From positions 1,354,825 through 1,418,824 of the forward strand of contig VUYV01000037.1 of NCBI GenBank assembly GCA_008711295.1: 64,000 bases of DNA, given 5' to 3'. Position 1 is the stretch's first letter. Each line of letters begins with the position of its first letter. Positions 23,546-35,061 of the stretch are shown piece by piece. Source of the DNA: Anarhynchus alexandrinus. Lineage: Eukaryota; Chordata; Aves; Charadriiformes; Charadriidae. Both the position numbers and the translations under genes were made by a program. Under the pieces are notes generated by a model. The model was not told the origin of the DNA. It saw only the letters and a program-made list of their open reading frames with translations, and ran no database searches.

Positions 23546-26220
23546 AGGTCTCCATAAATTGCACCTTTCTGTTGCTGCTGAGTTGCAACCGATCAGCCTT
23601 GTTTGGGAGGTATTGCCGTTTACTAACCTGTTGCATTTAAGGGCTGTGTCTTGAAAATAATCTGTGGGATTTTGTACCCATCCACCAAAGCACAGGAGAA
23701 CAAGAAGCAGAGTTTGTAAAACAGGACCTGACACTGCTAGAAAATACATAGTATACTAAATCCTACCATCTCCTCCCCAGAGCCCTGATTCTGCAAGGCA
23801 GCTACCCAGGTAGCTGCTGTGACTTCAGTATGTTCGTTTATGTTCTGAATTCTGCAGGTATGGAACACTTTGTTGAATCATGGCAGCTGCTGGCACCAGT
23901 GTCCACACTCATTGTACAGATACCTACTAAAAGAAGTCAGCACATGAGATTACCGCAGCCCAACTCAACACAAAGACTGAAGTTTCATTGCAGAGTTTCA
24001 CAGAGGAGGGAGCTCCCACTGCGGGGAACCAGCATACCCACCCACATTGCAACTGCAGTGTACGTATGTCTGAAAACGACCCTAGCCAAGCAATGCCTAC
24101 GCAAACGGTCTTTTGCATTGTTTTAGTCAATGGTAGAAAGAAAGGAATATTTGTTTCAGCAGAATTAAAATGAAGAAAAAAAAATTACCCTGACAATATA
24201 AACATGGTATCTAATTTTGTTTAGTTTATTTAGCGTCTGCTAACCTCTCTTAAAAATGCATCCATTTCTGAGCAAAACTATCTGCATTCCCTTTCTTTCC
24301 TCGGCTAGCAATACTTTCTGATTTTAGTATGAATGTGTGTATTGCTTTGGTCAGGACAAAAAACCAACATCAGTACCACCACTGATCTTGCTGTGACTGC
24401 TTCCTTCAAAGTTACAGGCAGAAGGCATTTGTACCCAGAAAGTACGAACTTTCAAAAATATCAGAGCATGTATAGAGCACCATGGTGAACATGATGGGGG
24501 TGTTCAAGAGGGGTACAGTGCCAAGCACGCTGTTTACAGTATCATGCCCTCATGCCCACTGCATTTTCTAACACTGTATGTACAGTGACCTTAGTACTGT
24601 TTTTTTGCGATATAACACTACAGCTTTAATCCAACTGCTACTGTCTTGCAAACTGTTTGCAAAAAACCTTTCCCTCTTGTGGGAAAAATCAGGTAATCAG
24701 ATCTGCAGGTAACCTAGACCAAATTCTAGATATGGGTGAGACACAGTACATAAGGCCAAAACTTCAACAGTCACACTCATTGCTCTCATTTTTATCTATC
24801 ATCTTAAAGTCATTATACAAATGCTGAAAAATAGAAAAAGCAAATATCCTAGGCTAGAAATAAGGGTGACAACAGGCTAAGGAAGACTCGTGTTCTGGTT
24901 TTCAATGCCAAGGCCCACTGGTGTTTCTCTCAAGCAGATACATCTGTTTATAAACATTGTGGTAGAAAGCATGACCACTCCAATTAATATATTCAGGTTG
25001 ATGAAAGAAAAAAGAAAAGATGAAGATTTTCCATAACCAGTCAAGAAAGGACACAGCACTTATTACCAGAAAGTGGTAGTGTCTGGTTGCTACGCTTTTG
25101 ATTGACTACTTGCACTAGGACATGAAGTAGACCTTGTGGATATTTTCTAAAGCACATGTGACAGCTTGCTATTCAGAAATTCGGCATGTACATGGCTTTT
25201 TTCATCTTGGGGAAAAGACATGTTAGAAAACTTCCTGAGGCCACAGAATTTTTTTTTCTCCATCCATATTACGGGCTCTGCCTTTACTACCTGAGTAAAT
25301 GTTCTAGTTTCTGCTATTTATAAGCCCGGTTATTCCTAACAGGAATATTCCTGACAGGAATAATTCCTAACAGGATCACAGTCTTGCGTAGATGAGCCAG
25401 NACAAATGCAGAGTGGGAATTATTCTGAGAAGGGTGTTAGCAGAACCATCCAAGTGTGCCAAATATATTAAATAAAAGCTTTATTGAAATAAATATACAA
25501 GATGAAAAGCTACAATAGTACCTACCTCACTGACAGGTTAATATCTCAGTGTTTAAAAGCAGAAAAACAAGATTGGGCGAGAACAGCTGATGGGTTGTGA
25601 GATGCCACACTTAAACCTTTTTGTATACTGGACTCGCATAACTCCTGTTTCCAGGCCATACAAAGTGATGCATTGCCTTTTGGAGAAACTGATTCCTCTC
25701 CACTTACAACACAGGTAGCCTAGGAGCTCAAGCCTCTTATCTCGGGCACGTAATATTTTGAGTCCTATCTATAGTCTTCAAGGTTTACACATCTCAGCAC
25801 TAGCATCAAGCCATGCTCTGAATTTATGCTGCTTAAGTTTGACTCCCACCATTTCAGATGCTTCCTACACCACTGCTTACAAGTGGGTCCATGGATTGGT
25901 CTCCCCAGTGCTGGCACTGGAGGAAAAAAAAAAGGTCTCACTTGCTTTGTGTGCAGCTTTGTGCCAATTTGTACCTTGGCCTAAGATAAAGGCAAGAGGG
26001 TTGAGACTGGGAGACAGAAATACAGAGGAGGAGGCTGGTCTGAACACCAACAATGAACAATTCTGCCAATAACCCTCCAAGAGTATTTATTCCAGATGTG
26101 TAAACTTTGCTGATGCTCATACTCAATTCTGGCAAGAATTGACCTAAATACAAACCATGCTATAAAAGGGATAAGTGAGGACACTAAGATTTTGGCTCAT
26201 TTTTCTTCTTTTTTCTCTTT
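23546..26220. other. unique non-coding DNA, no gene seen
   Basis: No recognisable exon. A single N lies at 25401. A three-copy imperfect tandem repeat is at 25333-25378. Open frames (for example 23830-24126, 98 codons) have no known motif. Confidence 0.55.
25333..25378 (+). repeat. 15-16 bp tandem repeat, 3 copies
   Basis: Three near-identical units start at 25333, 25348 and 25364, each based on TTCCTAACAGGAATA (the middle one with TGACAGG). The junctions make GGAATATTCC-type palindromes. Confidence 0.85.
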
Positions 26221-26224
26221 TTAG

Positions 26225-26320
26225 GGAAGAAAAGTAGTTAATACATGGCAGTCAAAGGGCTCTGTGGGAGACTCAAGTTCAAATCTTTAATCTAGTCAGT
26301 TGTGTACAAGCACGACTAAA
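26225..26320 (+). repeat. MIR-like SINE, tRNA-derived head
   Basis: The segment resembles the 5' half of MIR: a GTAGTTAATAC piece, GGGCTCTGTGGGAGACTC, a B-box-like AAGTTCAAATC, then TAGTCAGTTGTGTAC, corresponding to 'TAGCTGTGTGAC'. Order and spacing fit a tRNA-derived SINE head. It is old and has no functional tRNA structure. Confidence 0.5.
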
Positions 26321-29190
26321 AAAAGTAAATACTCACCCTCAAAGCATTCAGTACATTAGGGAAGCAGTAAGAATTTAAGAACCATGCAGAACAAGAATTT
26401 GAATCTGTATTACCTGCACTGCAGATTCCAGCTCCAATTGGAATGATTTTCTTTTAAGGTATCTAAAAATTTTATGGGAGAGAAAAGCAATTTCTTGTCC
26501 AGACTAGCTAAAAGCTGACACAGCTTTTGGGCTTAGAGCATCTATTTGCAGGGGGACATGAGAAACTGGAAGACTCCTATCAGCAATGCCCTTCGCAGAC
26601 ATGCAGGTCAATATGGTTCTGTATCAGTGTCTCTGATGGACTTTGTCGTTTCCCCAAACCAAGAGCTTCAAAGCCATTTGTCATTTGGCTGAGAGCCTCA
26701 GGACCTAATGCTCCCAAAATGGCAAGTGGCAAAATTTACATGTCTGCATGAAATGTCTCAGAGACATCCAAATATGACCAAATTTGGTGAGAAAGACAGC
26801 ACAACTTTGTGTAAATTTTGGCATTAATAGCAGCGATGGCATGAAAAAAAATTAAAAAACCCAAGTGAACTAAGAGAACAGACTTGGGAAAAATAATACC
26901 AGGCCTTATATTGACAGACACGGCATTGCTTCTGTAAAATTAATCTGCTATTTGAACAGAGGAAAACTGAGTACGAAGACAGACAGACATACTGTAAGGG
27001 GAATAAAAAGGAGTGGCCGAGCTGGGAATTTCACCACTGAACTCCTTTTCCAATAACAACAGCAGAAAAAAAAATAATGCAGGTTTCCAGAGCACCAACC
27101 ACATTGTTAATTAGCAGTATAATTTGTGCTGCCTTTAATGATGGCTTATTCTGCTCTGGCTGTCAGGAGAAGAAAACAGGAAGGGCATTTGGAAACCTTA
27201 TGAAAAATAACCACAGTTTTAGGGCATTTGGGCTTGAAAAATGTACAGCTGTTGATGGATTAAAACACACACACACACAACTCCCATAAACATTCGAAGA
27301 ATAATAGATGGAAGGAAAATAGGTAATAAGAGAGTGAAAGATTTTGTTTATAGACTTGACTGGTTGACTAGGGTATAATTATGGGACCTGCTTCCAATCC
27401 ATCCTATGTAAAATAATTGGTGTGTACAGGAGACGGATTTGCTCATAATAAATGGATCTCCTCACGATGGAGCAGAATGATATCAGTGTGAATACACTAG
27501 AATGACAGCATAATTTAACAGGAGTGATGCTGGAGGGTGGACGTTATTAGCTTCAGCATTTCTGAAAGCATGTTATACTTGCAGGCACATCTTATTTTCA
27601 CACAGAAGGTGCACAAGGTAAAAGAAGTGGCAGTCTTATAGATCAGAAGTTTTAAAGGAGTTAATTAGATTGCACTAATCTTTCAACCGTACTGCTGCCA
27701 AGCTGTGCTAGGTGCTGCAGAAAGAAAGGTGGCCAGCCTTGGTTCAGGCAAAATTGCTCCTGTCTGTTTGGCGAGGAACAGGTACGGAGAACGTCCTTAC
27801 TGTTCTCCCAGAGCTAAGCCAACCAAGGCAGGTGAGAATAACGGACAGTGCAAACACCCATTGCATTGTCGTGTCCCTGTCCCTCACCCCCCAAAAATTC
27901 AGGGTTGTTCTATCTAGTACCACTGACAATCAGACTCAGGGAGCCACTCTGCTCCTTTCTAGCATACTTCAAGATCCTGTGGCTGCTGAGCAATGAGGAG
28001 TTAGGTCTGGCTACAGAAGACGCACCAAAGTTGATTACACCCCTTGAGTAAAAGGATCTTGGTCCATTGCCCTAGTGAAGTTTTAAAATCCCCTCTGTAG
28101 TTCTGAAGGGTTGAGATGTGTTCAATGCATTGACCTTGAATTTATGAATCATCTCTGATGAATTTGGCATTCCGATCAGAATTAGAGCAGTTCAGATGTG
28201 CTCCGAGTAAGCAGTAACCAAGTATTTACCATTATATGTTACAAATGTTCCTATGGACAGTCTTCATGAAAAGCTATCACCACTGGCCCTACCAATCGCT
28301 CTTGGGGACTGAGGATCTGGAGATGGTCCTTCCAATTGAGGAGGGTGATATACTGGCAGATCGGCATTACAGTGCTGCCATCACGATTAGATATTTTTTC
28401 CTGCCAGGAGTGGGCAAGGCTGTTGAAAACAGAAACAGACTGTCAGATCTGGACAGTCCAACTTACTGAACTGAACCCGAGACTTGGAGTTAGGACTCCT
28501 AGATTGTACAGCTTACTGGATAGCCTTCTTTTTTTTTGCTTATTGTTGTACGACAGAGTGCATCTTGCCTGTCTTTCTTGGGTGTTGCAGATCAAAAGAA
28601 ATAGATACTATCATTATTATATTCGCTGATACAGTAGTAGACACAAGTACTAAAAGAAATCCAGAAGTTAACTGTTCTGCAGTGTGCAATAAATAGTACT
28701 ACTATTACTACTAGTGACAATTAGTTGCTGAGCAGAGAGTTGCAAAGAGTTACTTGAGGGTAATATACTGTCATCTATACCTATGTTCAGTGGAAAGAAA
28801 TAACAGGGTATCTCTGTGGAAAAGCCATTTAAAAATATATACTGTACAGAAGAAAATGTGGTGAATGATTTAAGTAACGCACTAAAGATATAAAAATGCA
28901 TAGGCATAATTTAACTATTCTTGTTAAATATCTGTTAATTTCATTTTGGAGGTCTTCATCCCCTACTTCCAATACTAGGTTGACAAATCCTCCAAAGGTT
29001 GGCATAGATCAAAGCTGTAACTTATATTTTAGTTATCTGCACTCCAAGATACTTGCTCCAATTTGAATTTATGAAGAATAATTAAAAGTATATGTCAGAA
29101 AGGAAAGGACATAAAACACACCATAGCTAGGTCACAAGCCTTGCCAAAAGTTAAATAAAAACATTCCCTTCCACCAGCTTTCCAAGGAAG
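26321..29190. other. unique non-coding DNA with CA microsatellite
   Basis: No gene recognised. An (AC)7 run is at 27265-27278. The part at 27075-27190 has AATTAG, TAAT and CTTTAATGATGG motifs and may be a conserved element. Near 28484-28515 GGAGTTAGGACTCCTAGATT resembles the 'ggagtcaggactcctgggtt' part of amniote MIR-like repeats, too short to call with confidence. Confidence 0.5.
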
Positions 29191-29192
29191 AC

Positions 29193-29268
29193 GAGCCAAA
29201 TCTATCTCTGGAGCAACTCCACTGAAGTCAATAGGGTGGCACAGGGAATACATTTGGCCAGTGCTACC
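29193..29268 (+). repeat. ancient amniote CR1-type 3' end relic
   Basis: It contains GAGCCAAATCTATCTCTGG, AACTCCACTGAAGTCAATAG and a following ATACATTTGGCCAGTG. This order matches the amniote repeat 'gagccaaattctgctct ... aactccactgaagtcaatgg ... gaatttggccca', very common in turtle and crocodilian genomes. The match is colinear with small indels. Confidence 0.78.
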
Positions 29269-29269
29269 T

Positions 29270-32200
29270 GGCGTATGGCCTTCTAGGAAGCATTGTGATT
29301 TATTAACAGGTTGGCCACATTGCTGTCTTCAGTCTCTCAACTGCATAATATCTACTCTGCGGGATACATTTCTCCACTGTACTATCCCACTCACACCAAC
29401 AGAAAAGTAGCAAGGAATGACTGACCACAAAGCACTACAGTAGGTGGTGCGAGCAAGATTTTAGTCAGGTGATTTGCTCTTTTCCCTGCATCCCACTGGT
29501 TTTATCTCCTTGTCTGGAAAAAGCCAAAAATGTACATTGATATGGCTGATGGTTTCAGGTAAACTCCGGGCTCTGGTCAATAAGCAGGAACACGTTTGCA
29601 GGTTGGTATGTCACAGAAGAGCCCAATCTTTGCTGCACAGATGTCAGAACTGCTTATGTTACAGGTCCTGAATCACGGTAGCTTACAGTGTGCCATATTA
29701 AGACAACAGAAAATCAGTGATACCTGAAGTAGCATACAATTGCCAGTGTAACAAAGCAGATTTCCAAGCCAGCACTTCCTTTTTCAGAACTTGTTTTGCT
29801 GCATTGTTAACCTAAAACACCACCTCCTCCCTGAAGAGGAACACCCAGATCATTTCCTTCCTATTTATCTGTCTTGTCTTAACATGGATGCTGCACTGTG
29901 ATCTGCTGGAGGGGGTCCATGCCACCAGAAGGCTTTCAGGAATGGCCATGAACAAGGATGCTCCACCTTATGCCCATTTACACACAGAGGCTGTAGGCAG
30001 CCAAGCTGCAAAAGGTTTTGTAGCCATGAACAGCAGGCAAGGCTAGTCTCAAGGAGAGTCAAAGTCCTGCTCATAACATATTGGCTGTCAACTGATAAAC
30101 CACTCTGAAGCTTGCTCTCTTTTTAGACACTTTGTAGGAACAAAAAAATTTAGGAACAGCTGGTGAACACAGGACTGCAGCATCTAGAGTCACGTGCCTT
30201 TCTTCCCCCCACCTTAAATTGCAGGACCAGCGCCATGGAATTGCCTTCTCCCAGAAACTGGTGTGGCCAAAGATCAAAGCAATAAAGTAAACTTGCAGCT
30301 CAGAAAAGACTCTTCTTTGTAATAACAGCCTTAAAGAATGGCCCCAGGAACATAGTTCTAAAGGAACCATTTAGAAACAATCTGATGCTGAAATTAAATC
30401 TAAACAGTAATTAAAAAACAACAAAAACCTACACATCAAGTCTAAGGAGATGAATAGCATAACGCAGAGAAGAAAAGTGCTTAGAGCTCTTCAGGAAAAA
30501 AACCCAAACAGTATTTTTTTTGCTACTGCTGTGGATTAGGAAAGCGTTCTACAAACTCAGATCAACAAAATGGTTCAGAAATAGTGTTGCAGGTGGGGTA
30601 AGGTGGATTTTACCCTGCAGATGCTTATGTACGTTATGGCCTACTTCTCAAATTTCAACAAAAACAAAAGTGTTAGTTAAACAGTGTTCTCCCTTCCGTT
30701 GCAGACTAGGCTTCCAAAGCAGATAAACGCCCATAATACATGAGTAAACTCTTAGTAACTTGAAAATTGTGCTTAGCTGTCTTTGAGTCACATGAATGTG
30801 GGTGTGAGAGAAAAGGACATATGTTCTGAAAAACCTCAACAAGAATTAAACCTGAAATAAAAAGCCTACGTTAGCCTTTACTGAGGAAGAGAATATCAAG
30901 TTCAATCTAAAGAAAATTAGGTAGGAATGTAAAAATTAAGGCTGTAGTAATTTAAAACTGTAAAAAAATCACATATTGAACTATTTTTCTACTCTTCCTC
31001 TCCTCAATATCCTCTGTAGTTGATCTTGGAGTAATCTGCAACATTGCCAAACAACTTTGCAAATGGTGTTTACAGTGAAGAAGCCCACAGATTCCTCCTG
31101 AAAAGCTGTCTATATGGAAGTTGTCACTGATACCCGTCCTCATTTCTTTCTTCCTCCACCATCTCTAATCCCAGGAAATAAAATGGAAAGAATTATGGAA
31201 AAAGGAGAAACCTAGATCAACACATAAATACTGCAGGAAATGCAAAAAGAGATAGCAGCTGACTCTCCACTGCTTCATAATCTATATAGTCATTTAGATC
31301 TATGCAACATGATCTGAAAATCCAGCTGTGCTCTTTCAATTACACTGTCATCAATAATAAAAACTCTGCATTCAGAATTTATCTCACAGTTTTGTTGCCG
31401 ATACATGAAACAGCAGTGTACAGCTTGTTTTGCCTTTCTATCAAGCATACATAATAAGCAAAATCTGAAGCACAGGCTCAAAGAAGGAAGATTTGTCAAA
31501 TAAAAAGAGCCTTTTTAAACAACTTTATTTTTTTTTTAACTGAAAGTTGTTTGTTTTTTGTCCTTCTTGTGTTTTGATTGTTTAGATAACTAAAAAGACA
31601 AAGGGCTATAACAATCATTGTAAGTACTACTGCTAAAGAAAGTCCATGAGTATGCTATACATACAAAAACAACCATGACAGTGGGAGGTATTGTTACTGT
31701 TCATGAAATTTTTTGATTAACCATGAGGCAGATTTCCCAAATACATATTATCAGAGTTCTGCAGAATAAATGCACAAACAGCATAGCTCAAAAAAAGGGC
31801 TAACGAGAATGTACCAGCAGGTGGGAATATGGGAAGAGACAACTGCCTGTAAATATGCCAAGGTACAGAGAACAACTTGGGAAAGAAATGAACCTGCAGC
31901 ATGACTCAGATGAAATTGGCTGAATATAACAGAAGCAGCCTAGGAAAGAAAGATCTACTAGAAGCTACAGAGAGCGGTTATTTGCACAGCCAACTAAATG
32001 GGTTGAGCAAATACCAGGCGTGTCAAGTGCCACGGAGCTAAGACCCAACAGACAATGACAGGATCAACTTCTGCTGATAGAGGGCAGGAGGATGGGGGCT
32101 GGGGCAGGGAAACACAAGTGGACAGGAATCAGCTACATTGACCTACCTTTGGTGTATCTCCACAACCTAGAATCACAGGTTTTGACTGCAGTATGAGCAT

Positions 32201-32348
32201 TGTAGGATGGTGCAAACCCAGCATTAACCAGGGAGGTTTGAGCATGTTCATCCCCAGTCTCATTGTTCAGGCCACTCCAGGGGATGTTCTACTCTAGCAA
32301 GTTACATGCCGAGGAAGAAAGAGGCCCTCACTGTGATATGGGACATCA
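29270..32348. other. unique non-coding DNA, no gene seen
   Basis: No repeat family or exon recognised. Open frames on both strands are under about 100 codons and lack motifs. Confidence 0.55.
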
Positions 32349-32574
32349 GTGGTTGGCCTCATTGCAGCTGGGATAGAGTTAATTTTCTTTCTAGTAACTG
32401 CTGTGTTTTGGATTTAGTATGAAAATAATGTTGATAATACATATTGGTTTAGTTGTTGCTAAGTGATGTTTACATTAGTCAAGGACTTTCTCAGCTTCCC
32501 ATAGAAGCTGAGAGAGAGAATAGACAGGACAAGCTGGCCAAAGGAACATTCCATACCATAGAAAACATGCTCAG

Positions 32575-32582
32575 TATATAAA
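32575..32582 (+). promoter_or_regulatory. TATA box of the plus-strand LTR
   Basis: TATATAAA followed by TGGGGGTTAA, in the same position relative to the other landmarks as in the LTR at 9054. Confidence 0.6.
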
Positions 32583-32828
32583 TGGGGGTTAACTGGGAAG
32601 CAGGAATTGACAACTGCTGCTCAGGTCGGGCTGGGCAAGCAGTTACTGGGTGGCAAGAGCAACTTGTGTTGTATCACTTTATTTTGTATATTCCTTTACC
32701 ATTATTATTATTATTAGTAGTAGTCTTTTCCTCTTCTGTTACTGCTCTGTTAAACTGTCTTTATTTCATCCCACGAGTTTGTGGGTTGTTTTTTTTTTTT
32801 CTTTCCCCCTCCTTTTCTCCCTACCCTA

Positions 32829-32856
32829 CTGGGGTGGGGTGGGGAAGAGGGAGTGA
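32829..32856 (+). other. G-quadruplex-type motif in LTR 3' part
   Basis: Three GGGG runs separated by single T, then GGG after four bases. This meets the usual four-run pattern for an intramolecular G-quadruplex. Folding is not shown. Confidence 0.6.
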
Positions 32857-32909
32857 GCTAGTGGCCACGTGGTCCTAGTTGCTGGCTGGGGTTAAACCCT
32901 GACAGTGAT

Positions 32910-34849
32910 CCACAAGACTCCTGTGCAAACTTCCAGTTTCTCTCCAGCTTTCGTTTGAGGAAGCGATATCCTCCAGATATAAATATCTTCCTCTGTCCAT
33001 AGTTTGAAGGAACTGCCTCATTACTGTACTAATTTCATTTAGTTAGGAAAGTTCTCGAAACACTGTGTGATTGTGGTTGGTCATTAGCTAGCATCTTGGA
33101 CAGATCCCAGTTCAGTGAAGTACTTTTTGCCCCTATAAGTTCCCTCTACAGTTGTAGGTATATGCTGCAATTCTTTACTTTCACCTGCATATAGTTGCCA
33201 TGCTCTATGCTAATGTTCTTTAGAATGACCTCTAAGAGCCAGTTATGATTAATCAAAACTGCTATTAGGCATCCTTCACAAAAGACAGTGACATTAAATT
33301 ACCTAATGACCATAAAGGGCTTAAGAGAGATTTGCAGGGAGAGATGCAATAGACGTGCAAAGTATTGAACTGAAAAGGAAAAGCCGAAATAATTATAATG
33401 ATAGTTGTTTTGAAGGGAGACACCATTTCAAGCACAGTGATTAAACAGTGGATTTCAAGAGAATTAATCTCCTGCATGTTAGTCAGCCTGATTGAATCAT
33501 TCCGTAATATTCCACTTAGCTTATAATATTTAATTTATAACAGCATCCAGAAATTTTCAATCAAGAAAGTTGTTTGGAAGCCCACATACTAGCTGAAATG
33601 CTAAATATAAATATATTATAAACGAATGAATGGGAAGGTACTTAAAAACCCATTTAATAGCTCTTTTTTGAGCACTATAAATATCCTGTGGATCTCGGTT
33701 GGGGGTTTGAAAAACAGCTGATCCACAATTTAAGGAATTATATCGTCAGTTTCTCACAAGCCAACTTCATTGCTTACAAGAGGCACAAATTCATTTGATG
33801 TTTCCTTTCAAAATAAACCTGTCTGACAGTAGAAGTTAACAGGGTAGGAACCTTGTAAACAGATACTTTAAAAGAATACACTGAAATTCCCGGTTTCATG
33901 TGTTTCTAGACTAAGAACAAAACTATCTCTGTTTAAGATAACACTGGATCTTAAACCAGAATATACAGAAAAGGGAGATGATGCCTTTAAAAATATCAGG
34001 GCTTTATCAGTCTTCGTCTTCTATGAAAATTCAGGAAATTGTCAGGGCCTGCATGAAAGGGATATGTTAAAACCCTGCTTTTTCTCTTGTGCTATTTCTG
34101 AGATACTTCAGAAAGGAAGTGTCCTCAGTACAGCTTAATAACTAGAGAATAACATAGTACAGAAAGTTCCAGATGATTTTGGCATTATAGATCATGCAGG
34201 CAAGGCAGAATGCTCCCCGGGTAGCTTATTCTTTTAGATTTAGAAATGCAATTTGCAGGCAAGTTTTAAAAATATAAGTAGTAAGTAAAATCAGCATCTC
34301 AGACATCTTAAAAGAACGCAAGCCCTGCTACTGTTCTCTGAAACTATGATTTGGAGGGGAAAAAGGCCCAGGACATTCCTTCTCAGTGAGTGTGTGCATT
34401 TATCTAGCGCGGTTTTCAGATCTGTTTCTTCAGACTCTTACACCTATAGCTTCCCATCCCTGTTGGGCCTCTAATAAACACTTCAGGTAACTTTTATGAA
34501 AATACTTTGGCTGGATCCTCAGCACTGCAGGAGCGGGCGCTGGCACACAGTCAGACAGCATGGACAGACAGCGGCAGTTTCCTACTACTCCTCCTCTTCC
34601 TCCTTCCCAAAAATCCAGGGGATCCTTGACAGCGCAGAGCAGCCAGCATTACACTAGGAGTTACACATTCTGTTGAAGGAAAAAATGTTTTTATCTCCAT
34701 CCCTGTTTTATCACTACTTAAGTCTTTAAACCTCTGTTTGGTTGGGGCTGCACCATGGCACTGGAAGGCACAGACCAGGCCTCAGGCTGCATCATGAAGT
34801 TTGGTGCAGAGCTGGTCAGCGTGGAAGTGGAAGCTCGGGCTGGCTTTGT
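32910..34849. other. unique non-coding DNA, no gene seen
   Basis: No gene recognised. 33480-33720 is an unusually AT-rich, motif-dense stretch (AATATTTAATTTATAA, TAAATATAAATATATTATAA) that could be a conserved non-coding element. Confidence 0.5.
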
Positions 34850-35003
34850 TCTCACCTCACCTGTACCACTGGGTTATTGTATTGCCTAGGGCAAGTCAGC
34901 TCAGCTCTCTGCATGCATAAAATAATACATATCCATCTCACAGGGGTGCTGCAAAGACCAATTAATTAATGAGCACTTGTAAAGCATTTTGGGAAGCTTG
35001 CAC
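34850..35003 (+). repeat. amniote MIR-like CORE-SINE
   Basis: Several blocks occur in MIR order: GGGCAAGTCAGCTCAGCTCT (for 'gggcaagtcacttcacctct'), CATAAAATAATAC ('gtaaaatggggataat'), ATCTCACAGGGGTGCTGCAA ('ctcacaggggtgttgtga'), TTAATTAATGAGCACTTGTA and AAGCATTTTGGGAAGC ('aagcgctttgagatc'). The last blocks match the long tail seen in sauropsid copies of this SINE. It is the best-preserved SINE relic in the window. Confidence 0.75.
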
Positions 35004-35029
35004 ATAACCTGCTCTGTAAAGGTAAGTTT

Positions 35030-35061
35030 GGGGGGGGGTAGGTGAAGGGAGGGTAGGGGGG
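35030..35061 (+). other. G-quadruplex-type G tract
   Basis: Runs of G9, G3, G3 and G6 with loops of 8, 1 and 2 bases lie just downstream of the MIR-like SINE. The four-run pattern is compatible with quadruplex formation or with polymerase slippage in a G microsatellite. Confidence 0.65.

Larger units (their letters stand above)
32349..32909 (+). repeat. solo LTR, second copy of the ERV family
   Basis: The LTR spans about 32354-32904 (551 bp), from TGGCCTCATTGCAGCTGGGA to GGGGTTAAACCCTGACA. It shares the order of landmarks with the minus-strand LTR at 9054: GAGTTAATTTTCTTTCTAGT, TTGTTGCTAAG, a CATTCCATACCATAGA box, a TATATAAATGGGGG promoter, an (ATT)n tract, a pyrimidine-rich stretch and a G-rich 3' part. 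Flanks GTGGT (32349-32353) and GTGAT (32905-32909) form a probable 5-bp duplication with one mismatch. No internal viral sequence adjoins it. It is in opposite orientation to, and more than 22 kb from, the first copy, so the two are independent insertions and not the ends of one provirus. Confidence 0.88.

Noticed and set aside
23525..23749. 74-codon minus-strand frame with a signal-peptide-like start
   Set aside because: Begins with a hydrophobic stretch but lies at the decayed 5' edge of the CR1, with no homology or promoter evidence.
26225..26320. tRNA gene
   Set aside because: A B-box-like GGTTCAAATC-type motif is present, but no acceptor or anticodon stem can be formed; it fits a tRNA-derived SINE head.
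9054..32904. The two LTRs as ends of one provirus
   Set aside because: They are in opposite orientation, over 22 kb apart, each with its own flanking duplication, and no retroviral coding sequence lies between them.
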